From DASSUW01 sp963849695 (lineage in GTDB: Bacteria > Actinomycetota > Thermoleophilia > Solirubrobacterales > Solirubrobacteraceae), in the NCBI GenBank assembly GCA_963849695.1, contig CAWKIT010000040.1, positions 1 through 64,000 of the forward strand: a DNA stretch of 64,000 nt, read 5' to 3'. The position numbers and the translations under genes are program-made. Positions 1 to 9,066 of this stretch are shown here, in pieces. How positions within the stretch are numbered: the first letter of the stretch is position 1; each line of letters opens with the position of its first letter. Under the pieces are notes generated by a model that was given only the letters and a program-made list of their open reading frames with translations, was not told the DNA's origin and did no database searches.

Positions 1-70
1 CTCGCCTCACGCGTGTAGGACCGCGCCCGGCGAGCCGCGCAGCGACACGAACCCTTCAGACCACCACCAG

Positions 71-502
71 ATGCTTCAGATACCCCGCCAGCGCGCGCAT
101 AACGAGAGAGGCTTCAGCCTGATCGAGCTTCTGGTCGTCGTGCTCATCATTGGCGCTCTCGCCGCCATCGCGCTCCCGAACTTCCTTGGTCAGCGTGACA
201 AGGCCTACGACGCCGACGCCAAGTCCAACGCCCGCAACCTCGTGTCGCAGGTCGAGTCCTGCGAGGTGGACCAGCACGACTACCAGGTGTGCGAGTCCGG
301 CGATGTCGCGCTCACCAACACCGGCTTGCCGGAGGAAGCCGCTACCGCGGCCCCCACCGCTGGCCATGTCTCAGCTGACGCTGCCGGCGCCAACAAGTAC
401 ACGGTCACCGCCACGTCGGAGTCGGGCAAGACGTTCAGCATCGGGAGAGACCCGGCTGTCCAGGGCGGCGCGTTCGTCTACGGAGGCACCGGCACCTGGT
501 AG
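71..502 (+). CDS. pilA: Type IV major pilin (prepilin)
   Basis: 143 aa. A 14-residue basic leader ending in Gly precedes FSLIELLVVVLIIGALAAIA, the classic class III prepilin cleavage site (G|F, Glu at +5) and hydrophobic polymerisation helix. The rest (about residues 36-143) is a small, secreted-type globular domain with one cysteine pair (VESCEVDQ... YQVCESG), probably a disulfide. Processing would be by the prepilin peptidase encoded at 5751. It opens the pilus locus, with the assembly ATPase and platform genes presumably upstream of the window. Length and leader are normal for actinobacterial pilins. The ATG at 71 gives the expected short leader; no strong Shine-Dalgarno is visible. Confidence 0.93.
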   Translation: MLQIPRQRAHNERGFSLIELLVVVLIIGALAAIALPNFLGQRDKAYDADAKSNARNLVSQVESCEVDQHDYQVCESGDVALTNTGLPEEAATAAPTAGHVSADAAGANKYTVTATSESGKTFSIGRDPAVQGGAFVYGGTGTW

Positions 503-855
503 GCGACTGCCGCCATGCCGCATGACCGCGCGCCGGGCCTCTGGGCCGCTTCGTCGTTAAGTCGAGGTCGCTCGGCTCGTGCGTGCGGTGCCAGCTCACA
601 GATTCAGCCCGATGCTGATTCGACGCTGAATGCGTGGCGGGTGATAAGTGGATCCCCGGTGTGAGACGCACGCTCGCGGCCGCCTTGCGCCCGTTGCGCG
701 ACTCGACGCGAGTTCGATCAAGCTGCACCCCTGGGCCGCCGATAGCTAGAGACATGGCTCGAGCCCGCCATCCCGACGATCTGATGCTCGTCGAACTCGA
801 ACGCCGCATCGGCGAGAACGCGGTCGGGCGGCCACGAAAGGTCGCGGTGGCCGAA
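503..855. other. 353-bp gap between major and minor pilin genes
   Basis: No convincing protein is seen here. An open frame runs into the next pilin from 634, but its codons before about 856 encode nothing pilin-like. A separate promoter for the minor pilin/assembly genes would be expected here. I see no clear terminator hairpin and could not recognise a c-di-GMP riboswitch core. Confidence 0.4.
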
Positions 856-2363
856 ATGGGGTCCCGACCCGATAAGCCGCCGTCCGCCGTGGCCGTTAAC
901 TCTCCCGTGCCCAGCCGTCGCGCTCTAGCCGACCAACTCGGTTTCACGCTCGTCGAGCTCATGGTGGCCATCTTCATCCTGCTCATCGGACTGCTCGGCG
1001 TGGCCGCGATGCTGAACCACGCCACACGTGTCGCCGGCACCAACAACGGTCGCGTCGCTGCGACCAACCTCGCGCGAGAGATTCTCGAGGACGCTCGCTC
1101 GATCGATTACGAGCTGCTCAACCCGGCGCAGATCGCGGGCGCGCTACAGGGGCGGCCCGGCATCGGCGGCTCGGGCAACCCATGGACGCTCAACCGACGA
1201 GGAGTCGATTACTCGGCGCAGGTGAACGCCTGCACCGTTGACCAGCCAAAGGATGGGCTTGCCGCAACGCCTCCCCAGAATGCTTGCCCGCGCGCAACGG
1301 CGATCCCGGGCGCGCCCGCCGAGACCAACCCCGACGACTTCCGCAACGTGACCGTTGTCCTGACCTGGAACGACCGCGGGCGGAGCCGGATGCTTACGCA
1401 GAGCTCTCTAATCGCCAACCCCGCGGGCGGGCTCGGGCCCCGGATCGTGGCCTTCCCCGAGCCCGTGCACATCACTGATCCCGCCCAAGCCCAGGTCCGC
1501 TGGGACGGCACAGTCAAGACATCCGACGCCAATGCCGTGCGCTGGGCGGCGGACGACGCGGACAGCCAGGGCGTGGCGAGCCGGGCGACGCGACTGGCGG
1601 GAAGATCAACTGGACGATCTCCTGGGACATCGGGACCTACGGCAGCGGAGATTTCGTATACGACGGCGCTTACACCATCACGGCGCAGGCGTTCGATGTG
1701 CACGGGGTTGCGGGAGAGAGCAGACTGGCGGCCGTATTGCTGAACCGCCGCCAGCCGCTCGCGCCGGTGGGCTTGATCGGCGGCCGGAATGGGCGCTTCG
1801 GCACCAACGGGATCGTCGAGCTGAAATGGAATGCCAGTCCCGAGCGCGACGTTCTCGGATACCGGGTCTACCGTCGGCAGGGCACGGGGTCGCCGGAACT
1901 CGTCTGCCCGCCGGCAGGACAACAGGTGCTCAAGGTCACCACTTGCACCGATTCCGCTCCGCCCACCGGCGATGTGACCTACACGGTCTACGCGGTCGAC
2001 AAGACGAACCTTTCGCAGGCGGACAGCCCGCTGCGTGAGGGCGACCCCGCGACGATTCTCGTAACCCCAGTCACATCGGCTCCCCCGGCGCCCGCATCGC
2101 CGATCGTCGACACCGATCCGGTCTCCGGCCTACCGCGCCTGCGGTGGACGCAGTCTGCGGCGACCCCACCCGTTGGCTTCTACCGGATCTATCGCGGCCC
2201 AAGCGCGACGCTCGACAATCGCTACAGAGTCACAGCCACCGCGGATCCGATCTGGACAGACCCTGAGCCCGCCCCGGGAACTAGCACTTACTGGGTAACC
2301 GCCGTCGACGAGAAGTTCAATGAGTCCGACCCGCTCGGGCCGCTGATCTGGCCCGCACCATGA
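856..2363 (+). CDS. PilV-like minor pilin with C-terminal FN3 domains (apparent frameshift near 1575)
   Basis: The ATG at 856 gives a 29-residue leader ending in LG, then FTLVELMVAIFILLIGLLG, a prepilin helix typical of PilV-type minor pilins. After about 240 residues the reading frame fails near 1575. From 1578 the sequence continues in another frame (EPGDATGGKINWTISWD...) without a stop to 2363. One missing base around GCGTGGCGAG would restore a protein of about 500 aa. The second half contains two fibronectin type III-like repeats (KWNASPERDVLGYRVYR and LRWTQSAATPPVGFYRIYR), so this is an unusually large minor pilin with probable adhesive modules. Its stop overlaps the next start (ATGA). 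Longer starts (634, 754, 784) would give implausible leaders. Confidence 0.75.
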
Positions 2364-3286
2364 GGCGCCTGCGCCAGAACGAGGCCGGCTTCACGCTAGT
2401 CGAGATGCTGCTCGTATGCGTGCTCTTCATCGTCGTCCTCAGCGCCACCCTCCTCACATTCAACCTGTTCGAGAGCAACGGCGCGCGGGAGCACCGTCGC
2501 CTTGAGCAGGTAGAGACAGCGCGACGGGGCCTTGAACACTTCGCCCGCCAGGCACGCAACCTCGCGAAGCAAGCGTCCACGGGCGAAAGCAGCATCAAGC
2601 GCGCGTCGGCTAACGACCTAGTCTTCCAGACCTCCGACCCGACGAGAACATGGGTCCGCTACTGCCTGCAGACGACCGGGCCGGATGCCTCTCCGACGAA
2701 TGGGCGCCTCTGGATGTTCGAGAACGCGGCTGGTCTCGGCGGCATCGAGGCCTGCACGAGCGCAGGCTGGACGAAGGCCACAGTGGTCGCCGAGCACGTC
2801 GTCAACGCCTCCGAGAGCCGACCAGTGTTCAGCTATCTCTGCGCGGTCGGCGTCTCCGTTTGCACTAACGATCCAGCTGTCTTCGAGCGTATCTCCGGCT
2901 TCCATGGCGACCTCGCGATCGACCTCGATCCCGCCCGTGCTCCGCTGGCCATGCGGGTCTCGACCGGTGTGTACCTGCGCAATCAGAACCAGAAGCCGTC
3001 CGCGCAATTCACCGTGACGCCGCTCGGCACGCAGCGTGTGCTTCTCAACGGCTCGGCCTCGATCGACCCAGAGGGTCGGACGCTGCGCTTCTACTGGTTC
3101 AAGGACAGCGCACCCGCATTCACCTGCGAGGCGGGACCGCCCGCAGCCGCGACCTATTGGGTCAGCGCGACACTCTCCCACAACTTCACGGAGGGTCCGG
3201 GCACCGACGTGCCATTCACGCTCGTCGTGTGCGACGCAGGCGACCTCCAGTCAATCCAGACTCAGACAGTCAAGGTGCCCACATGA
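2360..3286 (+). CDS. PilW-like minor pilin with C-terminal PKD/Ig-like domain
   Basis: 308 aa. The leader MRRLRQNEAG is followed by FTLVEMLLVCVLFIVVLSAT, a prepilin cleavage site and helix with Glu at +5. Residues about 40-210 form the pilin body with several cysteines (YCLQ, EACTS, SYLCAVGVSVC). Residues about 212-308 (PSAQFTVTPLGTQRVLLNGS... DPEGRTLRFYWF) resemble a PKD or bacterial Ig-like domain. The start overlaps the preceding stop by 4 bp and its own stop overlaps the next start, so these three minor pilin genes are translationally coupled. The PilW assignment rests on position and leader only. Confidence 0.8.
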   Translation: MRRLRQNEAGFTLVEMLLVCVLFIVVLSATLLTFNLFESNGAREHRRLEQVETARRGLEHFARQARNLAKQASTGESSIKRASANDLVFQTSDPTRTWVRYCLQTTGPDASPTNGRLWMFENAAGLGGIEACTSAGWTKATVVAEHVVNASESRPVFSYLCAVGVSVCTNDPAVFERISGFHGDLAIDLDPARAPLAMRVSTGVYLRNQNQKPSAQFTVTPLGTQRVLLNGSASIDPEGRTLRFYWFKDSAPAFTCEAGPPAAATYWVSATLSHNFTEGPGTDVPFTLVVCDAGDLQSIQTQTVKVPT

Positions 3287-4617
3287 TCAGGATTCGCTCC
3301 GAACTGCGCGGGGAGGAAGGCTACGCCGTCCCCATTGCGCTCAGCGTCCTTTCCATCATGCTCGTGATCGGACTTGCCGTACTCGCCACCGTCGACACGG
3401 GAAGTCAGCGCACGCGCGAACAGCGCGTGCGCGAGTCGGCGCTCAGTCTCACGGAGGGCGCGCTGTATTCGCAGGGGGCTGTGCTCGCTCGCAATTGGCC
3501 CTCGAACCTCGCGCGTAGCTACCTCGACGTGTGTGTGCCGGCCACGTCCAATGACCCGCGTTGCCCGAGTAAGGACACGCTCGACGCGTCGAACTCCTCG
3601 CAGCCGGCCGTTGCTGCATTCCAGAGCACGGACTTCCTAAAGGACGGCAACTGGCAGACGTGGGTTCGAGACAACTACGGCGCGCTGGCGACTGCGTACG
3701 ACCCCGCCAAGGCCAACATGAGCCTCACCGGGGCCATGGGCACGTGCGTGGGGCCGTGCAAGTGGGACTTCAACGGCGACCACGCGATGTGGGTCCAGGC
3801 ACGGGCGAAGGTCCGTGACCGCTACCGGAACGTCGTGGCGCTCCTCAAACTGGAAGAGCTGCAGGAGTCTGTTGCCGGCAGGGCCGTCGTCTCGGGTGCG
3901 GTAGCGATCACCAACAACGGCAACCACGGCGGCACCTACATGATCGACGGGTCGGGCTCGACCGTGAGTGTCCGCTGCCAGCCCGAACCGGCTGGCACGC
4001 ACAATGCGACCTGTACGGAGTACGAGACGGGCCAGATCACGCCCCCGCCGGTCAACGCCAACCCGGCCGACATGCTGACCCCGGCGCAGATCAACAGCTT
4101 CCGCGACCGAGCAGTCATTGACGGGACGTACTACGCCAACTGTCCCCCCGACAATCTCGTCGGTCAGGTCGTGTTCGTGGAGAAGTGCTTGACTCCGCCG
4201 AACTACCATGGCGGTGGCGGAGTGGCCTGCACGCCTCCGACGGGCCTCAAGTCGCCTTGCGTGAACACCGTCGATCGCCCCGGTCTGCTCATCGTGCATT
4301 GCGGCGCCCTGCAGGCAAATGCAAACTGGACCTACGTGGGCGTCATGTACTTCGCGAACAAGACGCTCGCCGACGGATCCTGCACCCAGCGGGGTAACGG
4401 CAAGTGCGAGGGCCAACAGTTGAATAGCAACGATGTTCTGCAGACCACCGGCGGCTTCGGGGTTTGGGGCGCATTGGTTGCAGACGGCATGGCGTGCATC
4501 AAGCTGGGCTCCAACGGCATGCAGTTCAAATACGACCGCAACGTGTTTTCTGCCGCGAAATCCTACGGGACCGTTGGCCTCGTGCAAAACAGCTGGCGAG
4601 AACTTCCGGCGGCCTAA
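3283..4617 (+). CDS. PilX-like type IV pilus-associated protein
   Basis: 444 aa from the ATG at 3283, which overlaps the preceding stop (ATGA). A longer open frame back to 3157 lies inside the PilW-like gene and is discarded. N-terminal GYAVPIALSVLSIMLVIGLAV is a single hydrophobic helix like that of PilX-N family pilus proteins, though the Glu at +5 of true pilins is absent. The remainder is a large cysteine-rich extracellular region (several CxxC-spaced pairs, for example RCQPEPAGTHNATCTEYE) with no domain I recognise. Position between minor pilins and pilM supports a role in pilus assembly or tip structure. Function is inferred from context. Confidence 0.7.
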   Translation: MIRIRSELRGEEGYAVPIALSVLSIMLVIGLAVLATVDTGSQRTREQRVRESALSLTEGALYSQGAVLARNWPSNLARSYLDVCVPATSNDPRCPSKDTLDASNSSQPAVAAFQSTDFLKDGNWQTWVRDNYGALATAYDPAKANMSLTGAMGTCVGPCKWDFNGDHAMWVQARAKVRDRYRNVVALLKLEELQESVAGRAVVSGAVAITNNGNHGGTYMIDGSGSTVSVRCQPEPAGTHNATCTEYETGQITPPPVNANPADMLTPAQINSFRDRAVIDGTYYANCPPDNLVGQVVFVEKCLTPPNYHGGGGVACTPPTGLKSPCVNTVDRPGLLIVHCGALQANANWTYVGVMYFANKTLADGSCTQRGNGKCEGQQLNSNDVLQTTGGFGVWGALVADGMACIKLGSNGMQFKYDRNVFSAAKSYGTVGLVQNSWRELPAA

Positions 4618-4666
4618 GCCGAAGCCGCGCCTCAAGTGGAGCGAGCGCGCGACCGATAGGAAACTC

Positions 4667-5711
4667 GTGTTCAACAAGCGCTCCTCCAAGCAGGCCGCCG
4701 TCGTCGGGCTCGAGCTCGACCCCAGCCACATCGCCGCCGCCGTCGCCAGCGCCAACGGCTCCGTTTCGCTCACGCGTGGAGCCGTGTCCGAGCTGCCCCC
4801 GGCATCCTCCGTGATGGCGAAGCCGCCGACGCCCTGGAGCTGGCCAAGGAGCTGAGGGCGCTGTTCACCGAGCACGAGCTGCCCACCCGCGTGCGGCTCG
4901 GCATCGCCAACCAGCGCATCGTCGCGCGCACGCTGGAGCTGCCGGTCATGCCGTCGGCGCGAGGCGCTCGCCGCGCAGGTCCGTCAAGCGTCGCGCCCGA
5001 TCACATCCCGATGCCGATCGACGAGGCCGTGCTGGACTTCCACGCGCTCGGCGAGGTCGAGACCGCAGCCGGCCCGCGCACTCGCGTCGTCGTCGTCGCG
5101 GTCCGGCGCGAGACGGTCGAGCGTCTCCATGCGGCGTGTGACGCCGCGGGCCTGCAGGTCGAGGGCGTTGACCTCGCGGCGTTCGGCATGCTCCGGGCGC
5201 TGCCCCGGCCGACCGGACGCGACGCTCTACGTCGCCGTCGGCGGCCTGGTGAACGTCGCCGTCGCCAACGAGTCGGGCTGCCTCTTCACGCGAGCGGCCG
5301 CCGGCGGCCTCGAGGCGATCGCCTCCTACGCTTGCCGACCGCGCGGGGCTCACGCTCGAGCACGCGCAGCAGTGGCTCCGGCACGTCGGCCTGCTCGCCG
5401 ACCTCGACGACGTCGATGGGGAGACGCACGTCGTCGACGGCCACGCGCGAGGCGCTCGAGGAGGGCGTGCGCGAGCTCGCCGACACCGTGCGGAACTCGC
5501 TGAACTTCTACCGCACGCAGGAGAGCGCCGAACCGGTCGAACGGGGGCATCGTCACGGGTCCCGCGCTGGCGATTCCCGGCTTCGTCGAGGCCCTCTCCG
5601 AGCAGCTGAAGCTGCCGCTCGAGGCGGCCGTCGTCGCGGCCGAGGACGCGGACGCTCGACGCCGCTCGGCTGACCGTGGCCGCCGGCCTGGCCGTCGACG
5701 AGATCGCGTGA
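4667..5711 (+). pseudogene. pilM: pilM, type IV pilus actin-like ATPase, disrupted by multiple apparent frameshifts
   Basis: PilM is the cytoplasmic actin-fold protein that binds the PilN N-terminus. A GTG at 4667 with AGGAAA upstream starts VFNKRSSKQAAVVGLELDP, the usual PilM opening. No single frame then stays open. The homologous-looking text moves between frames near 4797 (run of five C), 4965, 4990, 5215, 5332, 5445, 5540 and 5650. The pieces include GIANQRIVARTLELP, DHIPMPIDEAVLDFHALGEV, VVAVRRETVERLHAACDAAG, ATLYVAVGGLVNVAVANESG, HAQQWLRHVGLL, VRNSLNFYRTQESAEPVER and LTVAAGLAVDEIA before the TGA at 5709. Most breaks look like one missing base, which suggests sequence error rather than decay. 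A chimeric frame spans 4891-5673 but is not a real protein. Confidence 0.8.
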
Positions 5712-5750
5712 GCTGAGCCTAGTGTCTGCGTGCCTCCAGGAGGTCCAGTC

Positions 5751-6494
5751 GTGATCGCCGCCGTGCTCGGAGCCGTCTTCGGCTCGTTTCTGAACGTCGT
5801 CGCCTACCGGCTGCCGCGCGGCGAGTCGCTGTCGCGGCCGCGCTCGCGCTGCCCGCAGCTGCGAGACGCCGATCCGGCCGTACGACAACGTTCCGGTGCT
5901 GTCGTGGCTTGCTCCTGCGCGGCCGCTGCCGGTCGTGCCAGAGCGCCGATCTCGGCGCGCTATCCGCTCGTCGAGGCGGCGACACGGGCTGCTGTGCGCA
6001 CTCGTCGTGTCGCCAAGGGAGCGGACGCCGACGCGCTGCTCGGGCTCGCGCTCGTGCTGCTGCTGGTCCCGATCACCCTGATCGACCTCGACCACCGGAT
6101 CATCCCGAACCGCCTGACGCTGATCGGCGCCGTCATCGCGCCGCTCCTCGTGGCCTTCACCGATCCCGGCGCGCTGCCCGAGCACCTGATCGCGGGAGTC
6201 GCGGCCGGCGGGTTCTTCCTGATCGCACTGCTCGCCTACCCGAGCGGGATGGGGATGGGAGACGTCAAGCTCGCAGCGGTCCTGGGCCTCTTCCTCGGCC
6301 GGGCCGTCGGTCCCGCGATCTTCATCGCGCTGGTCTCCGGCACGCTGGTCGGAGCGCTCGTCATCGCCCGCAAGGGCACGCGCGAGGGCCGCAAGACCGC
6401 GGTGCCCTTCGGCCCGTTCCTCGCCCTCGGCGGGGTCGTCGCCCTGTTCGCGGGCGACGAGATGGTCGACTGGTACCTCAACACGTTCGCGTAG
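5751..6494 (+). CDS. pilD: Prepilin peptidase (type IV leader peptidase), N-terminal zinc region scrambled by compensating frameshifts
   Basis: Cleaves prepilin leaders and N-methylates the new N-terminus at the inner membrane. GTG 5751 is preceded by a strong AGGAGG at 5738-5743. The opening VIAAVLGAVFGSFLNVVAYRLP and the later aspartate motifs DLDHRIIPN (first catalytic Asp) and GMGMGDVKLAAVLG (second, GxGDxK) are intact, with about six membrane segments. Between about 5855 and 6030 the open frame reads nonsense, while other frames give the expected CETPIRPYDNVPVLSWL, LLRGRCRSCQS and LLCALVVS. The two zinc-binding CxxC pairs are therefore split over frames. The frame is restored by 6030, so the ORF stays open but the encoded text is locally wrong. 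Confidence 0.82.
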   Translation: MIAAVLGAVFGSFLNVVAYRLPRGESLSRPRSRCPQLRDADPAVRQRSGAVVACSCAAAAGRARAPISARYPLVEAATRAAVRTRRVAKGADADALLGLALVLLLVPITLIDLDHRIIPNRLTLIGAVIAPLLVAFTDPGALPEHLIAGVAAGGFFLIALLAYPSGMGMGDVKLAAVLGLFLGRAVGPAIFIALVSGTLVGALVIARKGTREGRKTAVPFGPFLALGGVVALFAGDEMVDWYLNTFA

Positions 6495-6544
6495 ACCGCG
6501 GACGCCTCAAGAGACTCCCGGCCCCTGCCGATACCCCAGACGAC

Positions 6545-7433
6545 ATGAAGGCCATCAACCTGCTCCCCACCGACCTTCGCGGCGCGTCCTCAGGCGCGGC
6601 CCCGAAGGCTCCGGCCGACGCGCCGGGCGGCATCGGCGCCTTCGTGGTGCTCGGCGCGCTCGCCGCCTGCGTGATCGCGCTCGCCGCGTATGTGCTGACC
6701 ACCAACATGGTCAAGGACCGCCAGGCGAAGCTCGAGACGGTCACCGCCCAGACGGAGACCGCGACCCAGCGCGCCAACCAGCTGAAGCCGTACGCCGATT
6801 TCCAGGCGATGGCCGAGACCCGCATCCAGACCGTCAAGGATCTCGCGTCCTCGCGCTTCGACTGGGAGCAGGCGCTGCGTGACATCTCGCGCGCCATCCC
6901 GGCCAACGTGACGCTGACGTCGATGAACGGGACGATCAGCAGCGGCGCCGGCGCCGGCGGCACCTCCACCGGGACCGGCGGCTCCACCGTTCGGTCCGCG
7001 ATCGCCGCACCGGCGATCGAGCTCAGCGGCTGCACGCGCAGCCAGGACGACGTGGCGACGCTCCTGTCGCGTCTGCGCAATGTCGACGACGTCACCCGCG
7101 TGAGCCTCAGCAAGTCGCTCAAGCCGGCGCCGAGCGCGACCGCCAGCGGCCCGACCACTGCCACGACGACCACGACCACGACCGCGTGCCCGGGCAAGCG
7201 CCCGCCGACCTTCGACGTCGTGATCTTCTTCGAGGGCTCCGAGGTCCCGCCGACCGTCGCAGGACGTCACCGTGCAGCCGTCCGCCCCCGCGGGTGAGCA
7301 GCCGGCGACGGAAGGCACGGACGGCGGTTCCACCTCCGGCTTCACAGAGGAACCCGTCGATCCCGCCGGGAACGACCCCACCGGTGGCGGCACCGCCCAG
7401 CCGCCCGTGCCGCAGGGAGGCGGTGCCAAGTGA
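6545..7433 (+). CDS. pilN: PilN, type IV pilus inner-membrane assembly protein (apparent frameshift near 7260)
   Basis: MKAINLLPTDLRG is the conserved PilN N-terminus that docks onto PilM (INLLP motif). A transmembrane helix (GAFVVLGALAACVIALAAYV) and a coiled coil (residues about 55-90) follow, then a ferredoxin-like periplasmic domain interrupted by a Thr/Gly-rich linker and a Thr run. The frame breaks near 7260. The open frame stops at 7297, whereas a +1 frame continues as QDVTVQPSAPAGEQPATEG to a TGA at 7431-7433 that overlaps the pilO GTG. The low-complexity tail and coupled junction support the longer reading. Next to pilM, pilO and a pilP-position gene as in standard pilMNOP operons. 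Confidence 0.82.
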
Positions 7434-8176
7434 CTCGCACGAACAAGATCCTGCTCGCCGTCGTGGCCGTCGGCCTCGCGGTGGGCGCCTTCTACTTCCT
7501 CGCCCTCGCGCCCCAGCGCGAGGAGATCGCGAAGCTCGACACTGACGTCGCGGCCAAGGAAGCGGAGCTCGCCCAGGCGCAGCAGATGCTGGCCGGCTAC
7601 GAGCAGGCGCGCAAGACCTACAAGTCGAACTACACGACGCTCGCGCGGCTCGGCAAGGCCGTGCCTGTCGATGACGACGTGCAGTCGCTCATGGTGCAGC
7701 TCGAGAGCGCAGCCGAGCGCAGCGGCGTCGACTTCGAGAAGATCGAGCTCGGCACCGGCCTCGCCGGCGCCAGCGGCGGCACGCCCGCTCCGGGCGACGA
7801 GCAGTCGACCGGCGGTGAGCTCGCTGCCGCGCCGGGCGCAGTGCCCGTTGCAGGCGGGGCGATGTCGGCGATGCCGTTCAGCTTCACGTTCAACGGCAGC
7901 TACTTCGACCTCTCGAGCTTCATGACGCGGCTCGAGCACTTCGTGACCGTCAACAACGAGCGTGTGAACGCCACCGGCCGGCTGCTGCGGCTGGAGAGCG
8001 TGTCGATCGCGCCCTCCGCGAGCGGCTTCCCGCAGATGCAGGCCCAGATCGGCGCGGCCACCTACATCGTGCCGCCGGTCGAGCCGGTGTCAGCCGACGC
8101 CGGCGCCGCCCCGGCACCGTCCGATCCGAGCAGCACGCAGGCTACGACTAACGCGAACGCGGGAGCCGCACAATGA
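7430..8176 (+). CDS. pilO: PilO, type IV pilus inner-membrane assembly protein
   Basis: 248 aa. A short cytoplasmic N-terminus is followed by one membrane helix (ILLAVVAVGLAVGAFYFLAL), a coiled coil (residues about 28-70: REEIAKLDTDVAAKEAELAQ) and a periplasmic PilO domain (GVDFEKIELG ... YFDLSSFMTRLEHFVTVNNE). PilO heterodimerises with PilN in the alignment complex that links PilM to the pilus machinery. GTG start overlapping the pilN stop; its own stop overlaps the next start (ATGA). The C-terminal about 30 residues are Ala/Pro/Ser-rich and probably disordered. The gene is intact. Confidence 0.88.
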   Translation: MTRTNKILLAVVAVGLAVGAFYFLALAPQREEIAKLDTDVAAKEAELAQAQQMLAGYEQARKTYKSNYTTLARLGKAVPVDDDVQSLMVQLESAAERSGVDFEKIELGTGLAGASGGTPAPGDEQSTGGELAAAPGAVPVAGGAMSAMPFSFTFNGSYFDLSSFMTRLEHFVTVNNERVNATGRLLRLESVSIAPSASGFPQMQAQIGAATYIVPPVEPVSADAGAAPAPSDPSSTQATTNANAGAAQ

Positions 8177-9006
8177 ACGTCGTCACGTCCACCTGGCACC
8201 AGCTGGTGAACCGCCGGCTGTGGCCGGTCGCCGTGGTGCTGCTCGTCGCGCTCGTCGCGATCCCGGTCGTGCTGGCGCGTGATCCCGAGGCCGCCGAGGT
8301 CCCGGCTCCCGCCCCAGTAGGGGGGACCAACGTCGACGACTCGCTCGCCACGCCGGTCGTGGCCGAGGCTGCGGCCGAGGATGACGACCGCCGCCGCCGC
8401 GTGCTCGGCGTCCGCAAGGACCCGTTCAAGCCGGCCCCGGTGAAGACGCCGGAGCCGACAACGCAGCAGGCCACCGCACCCAATACCGGCGGATCACAGG
8501 ACACCGGACCTACGGTGACGACGATCAAGCCGCCGTCGTTCCCGGGCATCGGAGGCACGGGCGTGCCGAGCGCGAGCCCGAGCCCGCTTCCGTATCCGAC
8601 CCCGGGCGCGACCGCGCCGCAGAAGAAGACCTACCCCGCCAACTCCGTCATCGTCCGCTTCGGCGACGCGAAGAGCGACTCGCTCGAGCGCATGCTGCTG
8701 CCCAAGTTCGCACCGCTCGGCGGCGAGGGTGACGAGACGCCGGTGCTCATCTACATGGGCCTGACGAAGGACGGCAAGCGGGCCAAGTTCCTGGTGGATG
8801 CCTCCGTCGAGGTGGACGGGGATGGCGTCTGCAAGCCCCATCCGAGCTCGTGTGAGACGGTCGAGCTCGCGGTCGGCGAGACCGAGTTCCTGGACGTCTT
8901 CGACCCCGAGGCCGAGGTGGCCGAGGGCGAGGATCCGGAGCCCGTGGCCCAGTACCAACTGGACCTCGTCGACATCAAGCACAAGGGCGACGCGGACGTC
9001 AAGTAG
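8173..9006 (+). CDS. PilP-position membrane-anchored pilus protein
   Basis: 277 aa. An N-terminal membrane helix (LWPVAVVLLVALVAIPVVLA) is followed by a long Pro/Ala/Thr-rich linker (residues about 40-150, including RRRVLGVRKDPFKPAP) and a C-terminal beta-rich domain (SVIVRFGDAKSD... FLVDASVEVDGDGVCKPHPS). There is no lipobox, so it is not a canonical PilP lipoprotein, but the layout helix-linker-beta domain and the location after pilMNO suggest the actinobacterial functional equivalent. Starts by ATGA overlap with pilO and is the last gene of the pilus operon. Assignment is by context only. Confidence 0.6.
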   Translation: MNVVTSTWHQLVNRRLWPVAVVLLVALVAIPVVLARDPEAAEVPAPAPVGGTNVDDSLATPVVAEAAAEDDDRRRRVLGVRKDPFKPAPVKTPEPTTQQATAPNTGGSQDTGPTVTTIKPPSFPGIGGTGVPSASPSPLPYPTPGATAPQKKTYPANSVIVRFGDAKSDSLERMLLPKFAPLGGEGDETPVLIYMGLTKDGKRAKFLVDASVEVDGDGVCKPHPSSCETVELAVGETEFLDVFDPEAEVAEGEDPEPVAQYQLDLVDIKHKGDADVK

Positions 9007-9066
9007 GGGGACGTGCACCTCCGCCGCGGCTCGAATGCGAGCCGCGGCGGACGGTGCCTATTTAGG

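Noticed and set aside
503..855. c-di-GMP riboswitch upstream of the minor pilin genes
   Set aside because: Such switches often lie near pilin genes, but I could not identify the conserved core by eye.
4667..5711. Programmed ribosomal frameshifting in pilM
   Set aside because: There are too many shifts, in both directions, without slippery sites; sequence error or decay is simpler.
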